A stretch of DNA of 15,627 nucleotides, from contig CAKZZM010000017.1 in NCBI GenBank assembly GCA_937885465.1, positions 1-15,627 of the forward strand, written 5' to 3'. The stretch's first letter is position 1, and every line of letters starts with the position of its first letter. The DNA is from an uncultured Bacteroidales bacterium. GTDB taxonomy: Bacteria > Bacteroidota > Bacteroidia > Bacteroidales > Paludibacteraceae. The notes under the pieces were generated by a model, which saw only the letters and a list, made by a program, of their open reading frames with translations, had not been told where the DNA came from and ran no database searches. A program made the translations under genes and the position numbers. This document shows, piece after piece, positions 6,655 through 13,521 of this stretch.

Positions 6655-8367
6655 ATGAAAAAATTATTTCTCCTTCTGCTGTTGCCGACGAGCCTGTGCA
6701 TCCGGGCCGGCATACATGTTTCGCTGGACGAATCCCGCCGTGCTACAATCAGCAATGATCTGCTGACCATTCAGATAGACCCCAAGGGAAGGGTTGTGTC
6801 GTGTGTGTATGATGAGACTGAACTGATTGCGAAACCCAACACCTGGTATCTGAGTTATAACTCCGCCAAGTACCATGAGTTAGGTGCCGTGCATGCGGAG
6901 ATAAAGACGCAGACCGACGATATGGTAGAGGTCGTTTATACCAACGATGCTCCGGGCGGCGCACGGTTCTCGCAAGGTTATATCCTTCGCAAGGGAGTGA
7001 GCGGTCTCTATACATATGTGGTGATTGAGGGGACGGATACGCCGGAGAGCGTAGGCGAGGCGCGTGTCGTATATCGGTTGGACGATGCCCTTTTCCATGA
7101 CGGTTATGTGAACGAAGTTGCGCAAGGCGAGATGCCGCGCCATGAGGTGATGAAAGCCGTGGAACGAGAAGGAATGATACAGGACGCTACGTTCTACCTG
7201 CCGGACAGCACTATCTATACCAAGTATAACTGGGGTACTTATATGAAGGACGACCATGTACACGGTGTGATGAGCGACCATATAGGCGTATGGGCTATCG
7301 GTTGCAGCATGGAGTATGTGAACGGCGGTGCGTTGCGTCAAGATCTGACCGTCCATTCGGATATCAAATCGACACTATTGCTTCAGATGTTCCAGTCCGG
7401 TCATTACGGAGCTTATGCACCCACCTTTGACCAGGGGAAGCGTAAGATATACGGTCCGTTTATGCTCTACCTTAATAAAGGCACGCGCGAGGACATGATA
7501 GCGGACGCCAAGCGCGAGGCCGGCAAGCAGGAAGAGGCTTGGCCGTTCCAATGGTTCAAGCACGAGGATTATGCATTAGACCGTGCTACTGTGAGAGGAC
7601 GCGTGCGTGTTAACAATAATGAGTCCGCCGGACGCATGCTCGTCACACTTGCGCAACCGAGTAATGTATATACGCAGAGCGATGGTTATATCTTCTGGGC
7701 AGAGACGGACAAGAAAGGCCATTTCTCCATTCCAAAAGTGCGCAAAGGCACGTATAGTCTGCACGCATACACCATCGAGGGCGAGAACATGGACGAGCTG
7801 GAGGTAGCGGACATCGCCGTGAATGACGCGGAGGTAAACCTCGGTACTATTGACTGGACACCGCTCAAGCACGGAAAGACATTGTGGCGGATAGGCGAAG
7901 CCGACCGTCTGGCAGCAGGGTTCAAACTGGCGGACGCCCCGCGGGCTTATGACAACTTCCTCAAATCGCCGGACACACTGGATTTCACCATCGGCAAGAG
8001 CAAGGATGCAGACTGGTTCTACTGCCAGAGGCCGAAGAGCAATTACCGCATACATTTCAAGGTAAAGAAGATAGAGGGCGACAGTTGCTACCTGAGTCTG
8101 GCGACCGCCGCAACCTCGTTGTTACCTATTATCCATATCCGCGTGAACGGACAGGAAGCAGGTGAGTTCCACGACTGGGAGAACATCCGTGACGGCGCTA
8201 TCTACCGTTCGGCACCGCAATCGGGTTACTGGGAGTTGCACACGGTGGTTTTCCCCGCTAAGATGTTGCGCAAAGGCAACAACACCATAGAGATCGACTA
8301 CCCCAAAGGCCGTCGCCGCGGTACAGGAGGCATACTATGGGACTGCATCAAATTGGAAATAGAGTAA
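6655..8367 (+). CDS. Rhamnogalacturonan endolyase, polysaccharide lyase family 4
   Basis: A 570-residue secreted lyase that cleaves the rhamnose-galacturonate linkage of rhamnogalacturonan I by beta-elimination. Residues 1-18 are a signal peptide (MKK, a Leu-rich core, IRA). A beta-sandwich catalytic domain occupies about 20-300, an fnIII/carboxypeptidase-regulatory-like domain about 311-395 (VRGRVRVNN, then GHFSIPKVRKGTYSLHAY), and a CBM-like third domain about 408-568. This is the three-domain order of PL4. Lys190 in YTKYNW and His250 in QSGHYG are 60 residues apart, the same spacing as catalytic Lys150 and His210 of the Aspergillus aculeatus enzyme. The DDHVHG segment resembles the plant family motif. 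It heads the operon, with rhaB starting 4 bp after its stop. I am confident of the family; exact substrate and cell location are inferred. Confidence 0.88.
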   Translation: MKKLFLLLLLPTSLCIRAGIHVSLDESRRATISNDLLTIQIDPKGRVVSCVYDETELIAKPNTWYLSYNSAKYHELGAVHAEIKTQTDDMVEVVYTNDAPGGARFSQGYILRKGVSGLYTYVVIEGTDTPESVGEARVVYRLDDALFHDGYVNEVAQGEMPRHEVMKAVEREGMIQDATFYLPDSTIYTKYNWGTYMKDDHVHGVMSDHIGVWAIGCSMEYVNGGALRQDLTVHSDIKSTLLLQMFQSGHYGAYAPTFDQGKRKIYGPFMLYLNKGTREDMIADAKREAGKQEEAWPFQWFKHEDYALDRATVRGRVRVNNNESAGRMLVTLAQPSNVYTQSDGYIFWAETDKKGHFSIPKVRKGTYSLHAYTIEGENMDELEVADIAVNDAEVNLGTIDWTPLKHGKTLWRIGEADRLAAGFKLADAPRAYDNFLKSPDTLDFTIGKSKDADWFYCQRPKSNYRIHFKVKKIEGDSCYLSLATAATSLLPIIHIRVNGQEAGEFHDWENIRDGAIYRSAPQSGYWELHTVVFPAKMLRKGNNTIEIDYPKGRRRGTGGILWDCIKLEIE

Positions 8368-8371
8368 TGCT

Positions 8372-9754
8372 ATGAAACACTATATTGCTATAGACTGGGG
8401 TGCGACGTCGGGTCGCGTCATGGTGGCACACACCGATGACAGCCACAAGGACGGGCGCACCGAAATGGAAGAGGTACACCGTTTCCCGAACGCTATCCAC
8501 CGTGCCGAGGACGGTCATTTCTATTGGGATTTCACAGGACTGATGCGCGAGACGATGGAGGGTTTGCGCAAAGCCGCCGCACTCGGCCATCACTATGAAT
8601 CCATAGGCGTGGACACATGGGGTGTGGACGTGGTGTTCTTCGATGGCGAGGGACGGATGTTAAGCGAGCCTGTCGCCTACCGCGACCCTTATACGGAAGG
8701 TATTCCCGAGGAGTTCTTTGAGCGGATGCCGGCGGATGAATTGTACCGCCGCTGCGGTATTCAGGTGCTCAATTTCAATACCGTTTTCCAGCTCTACGCC
8801 TGCCACAAAGAGCGTTTTGCGCCGTTGGAGCAGGCGAAGCATGTGCTGTTCATCCCCGATGCCGTCAGCTATCTGCTGAGCGGCAGGATGGTATGCGAGT
8901 ACTCGGCGCTGAGCACCGCAGCGATGATGGACCCTCGGACCAAGGAGATAGACGGGGAAGTACTGCGCGTGTGCGGTATGAGCCGCGACTTGTTCCCCGA
9001 AATCGTTTTTCCGGGTGAGGACTTAGGACCGATTTTGCCTGTTGTAGCCACCGAGACAGGGTTGAACAGCGACTGCCGCGTAGTGGCGGTGGCGGGTCAC
9101 GACACAGGTTCGGCGGTAGCCGCCTGTCCACGCGTGATAAACGGCAGGCGTGCGGCGTACCTCAGTTGCGGCACATGGAGTCTCATGGGTATCGTGACCG
9201 ATGAGCCGGTCATCAGCGACGAGAGCTGCCGACTCAATTTCACCAACGAAGGCGGCGTGAACGGTAGTACGAGATTGCTGAAGAACATCACCGGCATGTG
9301 GGTGTTGGAGCAGTGCCGCAAGGAATGGGCGGCGGAAGGCAAGGAGTACTCCTACACGGAGTTGGTAACTATGGCGCAGGCGGCGAAAGGCAAAGCGGAG
9401 TTTATCTTCAACCCCGACGAGCCTCGGTTTGCCAACCCTGCCTCGATGCTCAACGAGATACAGAACGGTCGCGTCATGACCGACCAAGAGATTATCTGGG
9501 CTATCTACAACAGCATGGCGCACCGCTACGGCGAAGTGTTCCGTATGCTGCAACGCTTAGCTCCATGGCCTATCGAAGTGCTATATGTCATAGGCGGCGG
9601 TGTGCGCAACGCCTACCTGCTGCAACTCACCGAGCAGGCTATCGGCGTGCCGGTGGTAGTGGGACCGACTGAGGCTACTGCAATAGGCAATATCCTCATG
9701 CAAAACGGTGCAGCCGGTAGTGAGGGAGGAAGCGTTGTGCAGTACGCCAAATAA
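8372..9754 (+). CDS. rhaB: Rhamnulokinase (RhaB)
   Basis: A 460-residue cytoplasmic kinase that phosphorylates L-rhamnulose to L-rhamnulose 1-phosphate with ATP. It has the FGGY carbohydrate kinase fold. The N-terminal phosphate-binding motif is DWGATSGRV (8-16), followed by HRFPNAIH, SIGVDTWGVDVV and PVAYRDPYT, all close to E. coli RhaB. The C-terminal half carries AGHDTGSAVAA with the catalytic Asp (about 244), YLSCGTWSLMG, FTNEGG and LLKNITGMWVLEQCR. These stretches separate rhamnulokinase from fuculokinase and xylulokinase. Length is near the family norm of about 480. Sitting between the PL4 lyase and the isomerase, in one operon with rhaD, it fits rhamnose use. In Bacteroides the equivalent gene is also named rhaK. 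Confidence 0.93.
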   Translation: MKHYIAIDWGATSGRVMVAHTDDSHKDGRTEMEEVHRFPNAIHRAEDGHFYWDFTGLMRETMEGLRKAAALGHHYESIGVDTWGVDVVFFDGEGRMLSEPVAYRDPYTEGIPEEFFERMPADELYRRCGIQVLNFNTVFQLYACHKERFAPLEQAKHVLFIPDAVSYLLSGRMVCEYSALSTAAMMDPRTKEIDGEVLRVCGMSRDLFPEIVFPGEDLGPILPVVATETGLNSDCRVVAVAGHDTGSAVAACPRVINGRRAAYLSCGTWSLMGIVTDEPVISDESCRLNFTNEGGVNGSTRLLKNITGMWVLEQCRKEWAAEGKEYSYTELVTMAQAAKGKAEFIFNPDEPRFANPASMLNEIQNGRVMTDQEIIWAIYNSMAHRYGEVFRMLQRLAPWPIEVLYVIGGGVRNAYLLQLTEQAIGVPVVVGPTEATAIGNILMQNGAAGSEGGSVVQYAK

Positions 9755-9784
9755 CGAAAATAATAACCTAATAATAGATATATC

Positions 9785-11212
9785 ATGAACAAACCATTAG
9801 TAGAGACCAAAGCCCGCGTGGGAGTGTTCTCCATCGCCCTTGGTGCTTATCTGCCTCAGTTTCCGACCTTAGTGCCGGAGTTTGAGGCGCAGTATGAAGC
9901 CTTTAAAAAGAGTCTGCCGCAGAGCGTGGAGCTCATTGACGGCGGCATCGTGACGACCAAAGAACTGTCGCAGGCAGCGGGAGACAAGTTCCGCGCGGCG
10001 GATGTGGACCTGGTGATCTTGCAGTTACTGACTTATGCCACCTCGTATAACATGCTGCCTGCTGTTCGCGACTTGGACGTGCCGGTAGTGTTGGTGAACC
10101 TGCAGAAACTGCCGGCACCGGACTATAAACAGACCGACACTGCCACATGGCTGGGCGAACTATACGCCTGTGGAGCCGTGGGCGAGATGGTTGCCGACTT
10201 AGAGCGCGCGGGCAAGCGGCATGCCGTCATCACAGGTCTGCAAGGCGAAGACCCCGAGGTGAAGCATGAGATAGAGGACTGGTGCCGTGCGGCACAGGTG
10301 CGCCGCCGTTTCCGCGACACGAACATCGCGCAGATCGGGCGTCCCTACCCCGGAATGATGGACCTCTATATCGACGAGACCAACCTCTACCACCGTATGT
10401 GGCTCTATACCAAGCAGTTCGACTGGGAGAAGATGTGGGCGATAGCCGACCATGTGACCGATGAGGCTGCTATCCGTGCGAAAGCGGAGGACATCCTGGA
10501 CACGTTCGAGATAGAAGGCGGCGGCACAGTGGAGAAAGTTTGGGACATGGCGAAATATGTGGTGGCATTCGAGCAATGGGTACAGGACGAGCAGTTAGGT
10601 CTGATTGCCTCACACTACGACGGTTTTGCACAAGGTGTAGCCGGCAAATTAGACTCGATGCTCATTCCCGCCTTCTCGATGCTCATCAAACAGCATACCG
10701 CCTGCGCTGTGGAAGGCGATATCAAAGTAGCGATGGCGATGAGTATATTGAAGACTATCAGCGGCACAGGTCAGCTGAGCGAGATGTACTCGATTGATTT
10801 TCCCGCCGACATCTGTATCATCGGTCACTCGGGCAGCGGCGATGCAGCCATCTCGCAGGCGCATAAGCCCACGATGAAGATTGTGCCTGTCTTCCATGGC
10901 AAGACAGGTGGCGGCTACCTGACGCAGTTCTATCCGCCCACGGGTCCTGTAACTTATTTAGGTATCACGCAGGACAAGAACGGTGTGTTCAAGTTCGTGG
11001 TGGCGGAAGGTGTGAACGAGGAAGGCGACATCTTCATGTTCGGTGACACCAACATGCGCACGCGTTTCAGTATCGGTGCGCGTGAATTCTGCAACCGCTG
11101 GTCGGAAGCCGGTCCGACCCACCACATGGCGGCAGCAGTAGGCAGACATATCGACACCATTCTCAAGGTAGCAAAGATATTTAATGTACAGGTGGACATT
11201 GTATGCCGTTAA
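9785..11212 (+). CDS. L-arabinose/L-fucose isomerase-family sugar isomerase, probable L-rhamnose isomerase of this operon
   Basis: A 475-residue cytoplasmic ketol isomerase related to L-arabinose isomerase (AraA), not to the classical RhaA family. Putative Mn ligands can be matched to E. coli AraA Glu306, Glu333, His350 and His450: Glu310 in AVEGD, Glu333 in LSEMY, His348 in IIGHS and His446 or His447 in GPTHHMAA. A Rossmann-like N-terminal part (about 10-170) includes HAVITGLQGED, which parallels HAVVTGHWQDK of AraA. All catalytic ligands appear present, so an active enzyme is expected. Its place between rhamnulokinase and the porter, with rhaD downstream, is the slot for rhamnose isomerase, so I infer that it makes L-rhamnulose. 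It could instead act on another aldose. It starts 30 bp after rhaB, and no new promoter is evident. Confidence 0.8.
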   Translation: MNKPLVETKARVGVFSIALGAYLPQFPTLVPEFEAQYEAFKKSLPQSVELIDGGIVTTKELSQAAGDKFRAADVDLVILQLLTYATSYNMLPAVRDLDVPVVLVNLQKLPAPDYKQTDTATWLGELYACGAVGEMVADLERAGKRHAVITGLQGEDPEVKHEIEDWCRAAQVRRRFRDTNIAQIGRPYPGMMDLYIDETNLYHRMWLYTKQFDWEKMWAIADHVTDEAAIRAKAEDILDTFEIEGGGTVEKVWDMAKYVVAFEQWVQDEQLGLIASHYDGFAQGVAGKLDSMLIPAFSMLIKQHTACAVEGDIKVAMAMSILKTISGTGQLSEMYSIDFPADICIIGHSGSGDAAISQAHKPTMKIVPVFHGKTGGGYLTQFYPPTGPVTYLGITQDKNGVFKFVVAEGVNEEGDIFMFGDTNMRTRFSIGAREFCNRWSEAGPTHHMAAAVGRHIDTILKVAKIFNVQVDIVCR

Positions 11213-11224
11213 ACCGTTAAATTT

Positions 11225-11298
11225 AAAGTACCGCTTACGCTCTGTACGATGGATTTAAATAGCATTTAAATAGCATTTAAATAGCGATAGTGGTACTT
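11225..11298 (+). repeat. Imperfect inverted repeat enclosing three 11-bp tandem repeats
   Basis: In the 107-bp gap between the isomerase and porter genes, ATTTAAATAGC occurs three times head to tail at 11253-11263, 11264-11274 and 11275-11285 without a mismatch. Flanking arms AAGTACCGCT (11226-11235) and AGTGGTACTT (11289-11298) pair at 9 of 10 positions, the tenth being a possible G-U pair in RNA. Each unit is one helical turn and holds the palindrome ATTTAAAT. It may be a stacked protein-binding site or an intra-operon RNA element tuning porter expression. No TAnnTTTG box is seen in the gap. Confidence 0.7.
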
Positions 11299-11319
11299 AA
11301 TCATAAATCGTAAATTGTT

Positions 11320-12675
11320 ATGGCAAAGAATAGTAGTTTGAAGAGTACCCTCGCGGTGTCGCTCAATAATTATTTAGACGCAGGCGCGATAGTGGCAGGT
11401 GCCAGCGGTCTGACGCTTTGGCAGAACTACCTCGGTCTGAGCGAGGTGAGCTTAGGTTGGCTCAATTTCATCAGCGCCAACTGTCTGGGTGCCGCTATCG
11501 GTGCTATCATCGGCGGTTTTCTGGCGGACAAGTACGGACGTAAGTTCATCTTCACGTATAACCTGTTGGTGTATATGTTCGGCGTGCTGATGGTGATGTT
11601 CGCGGTCAATTTCCCGATGCTGTTAGCCGGCTTCCTGTTCACGGGTATCTCCGTGGGCGTGGGTGTGCCGGCGTCGTGGACGTATATATCCGAGAGTTCG
11701 GAGGTGAACAACCGCGGACGTAACATCGCCATCTCGCAGATGTCGTGGGGCATAGGCCCGATGTGTATCCTGCTGTTGGGTATGCTGTTTGCCCCTGGCA
11801 AATCGGGCGAGGCGGACGGTGTGCTGTTCAGTTGGGTACAAGCTTTAGCGAGTTTGTTCTACGGCGCAGAGGCACCGATAGCGGCGGTGCAAGTGTTCAG
11901 CTCGAGGATTGTGTTCTTCTCGCTCTTCATCGTGGCATTCATCGCATGGAACCTGCAGCGGCAGTTGCAGGAGAGTGCCACGTTTGAGGCACAGAAAGCG
12001 GCAGGCAGGCAAACCGGGCTGTGGGAAAATATCAAAGTGCTGTTTACCAACCGCGTGGCGGTTAGAACCGTTGCTTTCTTAGCGGTCATCTACCTCTCGT
12101 GGAACTTAGTGGCGTCCGTCATGGGTTTCTTCCAACCGCATATCTATGAATCGGCAGGCGGCATGAGCAACAGGGATGCCAATATGCTCAGCTGTGTCAG
12201 TTGGGCGGTAGTGGTATTGACCACGTTCATCGTATCGCATTTCGTGGACAAGGTGGCGCACAGGGTGTTCTATGTCTTCGGACTGCTATGCGCGCTGACG
12301 GCATGGTTTATCATCATCGGAATCGGCGTGAACAATATCGTCTGGCTGTGGGTGTTCACGATACTATGGGGTATCAACAACGGCTGCTCGGTGCAACTCT
12401 TCTACGCCCTTTGGGGCACGGAGCTGTTCCCCGCCAAGTTCCGCGCAGGGGCGCAGGGACTGCTGTTCTTCCTCGTCCGCGGTCTGTCGGCTATATGGGG
12501 ATTAGTGTTCACCTATATCTATGGAGAGAACGGTGAAGGCTTTACCGTAGCGGCATGGTGCATGGTGGCACTGCTGCTTGTCTCGCTCATCGTGGGTGTC
12601 ATAGGTGCACCTAAAACACAAGGCAAATCATTAGAACAAATCACTAAAGAACGTTATGGAAATACTATCGACTAA
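11320..12675 (+). CDS. MFS sugar porter, probable L-rhamnose permease
   Basis: A 451-residue inner-membrane protein of the major facilitator superfamily, sugar porter type, probably a sugar/proton symporter. About twelve hydrophobic segments are visible. The loop after helix 2 carries GGFLADKYGRK, the MFS signature, and the loop after helix 4 has ESSEVNNRGR, the sugar porter version of the same turn. A cytoplasmic loop of about 50 residues divides the two halves (around 210-250). It is not of the RhaT family that serves rhamnose in many Bacteroides and E. coli. Its cargo is inferred from position between isomerase and rhaD, whose start it overlaps by 20 bp. Transport of another deoxysugar is possible. 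Confidence 0.82.
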   Translation: MAKNSSLKSTLAVSLNNYLDAGAIVAGASGLTLWQNYLGLSEVSLGWLNFISANCLGAAIGAIIGGFLADKYGRKFIFTYNLLVYMFGVLMVMFAVNFPMLLAGFLFTGISVGVGVPASWTYISESSEVNNRGRNIAISQMSWGIGPMCILLLGMLFAPGKSGEADGVLFSWVQALASLFYGAEAPIAAVQVFSSRIVFFSLFIVAFIAWNLQRQLQESATFEAQKAAGRQTGLWENIKVLFTNRVAVRTVAFLAVIYLSWNLVASVMGFFQPHIYESAGGMSNRDANMLSCVSWAVVVLTTFIVSHFVDKVAHRVFYVFGLLCALTAWFIIIGIGVNNIVWLWVFTILWGINNGCSVQLFYALWGTELFPAKFRAGAQGLLFFLVRGLSAIWGLVFTYIYGENGEGFTVAAWCMVALLLVSLIVGVIGAPKTQGKSLEQITKERYGNTID

Positions 12676-13474
12676 TGCGGCTTTGAAAGCCGTGATCATG
12701 GATGTGGCGGAGGTCGCCGGCCATATCTGGACAAAAGGTTGGGGTGAGCGCAACGGCGGCAACATCACCGTACGCTTCACCGAGTTTGCCACTCCCGAAT
12801 GGGCTGCTATGCCGGCGCTGAGCGAACCTATCGCTATCGGCTGTGAGCTGCCGCATCTGAGGGGGCATTATTTCTACGCAAAAGGTACGCAGAAAAGGAT
12901 GCGCGACCTGGCGCGTGACCCGATGGCGAACGGTTCGGTCATCCGTATATGCGACGATTGCGCTCACTATGAGATTATCGCCGACAGTGCCGTGATGCCT
13001 ACCTCCGAACTGCCATCGCACCTGATGGTGCAGAACTACCTGTTGGAGTCCGGCTCGCGCTATAAAGCCACGCTGCACACACATCCTATCCAATTAGTAG
13101 CGATGAGCCATCTGCCGCGGTTCAAGGACAGCGAAACGATGACCCATACCCTGTGGTCGATGATTCCCGAGACCTTAGCTTTCGCGCCGCTTGGCATAGG
13201 ATGGGTGCCCTACGAGGTACCGGGGTCATTGGAACTCGCCAAGGCTACGCTCGCCAAGATACACGACTACGATGTCACCATGTGGGAGAAACACGGAGTG
13301 TTCGCCGTGGGGCAGGATATCATGGATGCCTTCGACCAGGTGGACGTGCTCAACAAGGCGGCAGACATCTATATGTGTGCCCGCAATATGGGTGGCGAGC
13401 CGGAAGGTCTCACCGACAAGGACATGAAGGATGTGCAGGAAATCTTCCACCTGCCCACCTCCCGTCCTTGCTAA
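12656..13474 (+). CDS. rhaD: Rhamnulose-1-phosphate aldolase (RhaD)
   Basis: A 272-residue class II aldolase that splits L-rhamnulose 1-phosphate into dihydroxyacetone phosphate and L-lactaldehyde in the cytoplasm. The N-terminal region has WTKGWGERNGGNITVR, nearly identical to the E. coli RhaD segment. Glu118 in TSELPSH and the zinc ligands His141 and His143 in LHTHP and His213 in EKHGVF correspond to E. coli Glu117, His141, His143 and His212. Family length is about 274. The start overlaps the end of the porter gene by 20 bp, indicating translational coupling. It is the last gene of the operon and is followed by a strong hairpin. No lactaldehyde reductase follows, although the B. thetaiotaomicron rha operon carries an oxidoreductase in that place. 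Confidence 0.93.
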   Translation: MEILSTNAALKAVIMDVAEVAGHIWTKGWGERNGGNITVRFTEFATPEWAAMPALSEPIAIGCELPHLRGHYFYAKGTQKRMRDLARDPMANGSVIRICDDCAHYEIIADSAVMPTSELPSHLMVQNYLLESGSRYKATLHTHPIQLVAMSHLPRFKDSETMTHTLWSMIPETLAFAPLGIGWVPYEVPGSLELAKATLAKIHDYDVTMWEKHGVFAVGQDIMDAFDQVDVLNKAADIYMCARNMGGEPEGLTDKDMKDVQEIFHLPTSRPC

Positions 13475-13487
13475 TTGTCATTCCCTT

Positions 13488-13521
13488 ATAGTGGAGAACG
13501 TCTCCGAACGTTCTCCACTAT
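13488..13521. terminator. 14-bp-stem hairpin between convergent genes
   Basis: The arms 13488-13501 and 13508-13521 pair perfectly over 14 bp with a 6-base loop (CTCCGA). It starts 13 bp after the rhaD stop and ends one base before the stop of the convergent NagB-like gene, so it can end transcripts from both sides. No long T tract follows on either strand. The core is shared with the repeat at the right edge, so it is also a member of a dispersed palindromic family. Confidence 0.75.
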
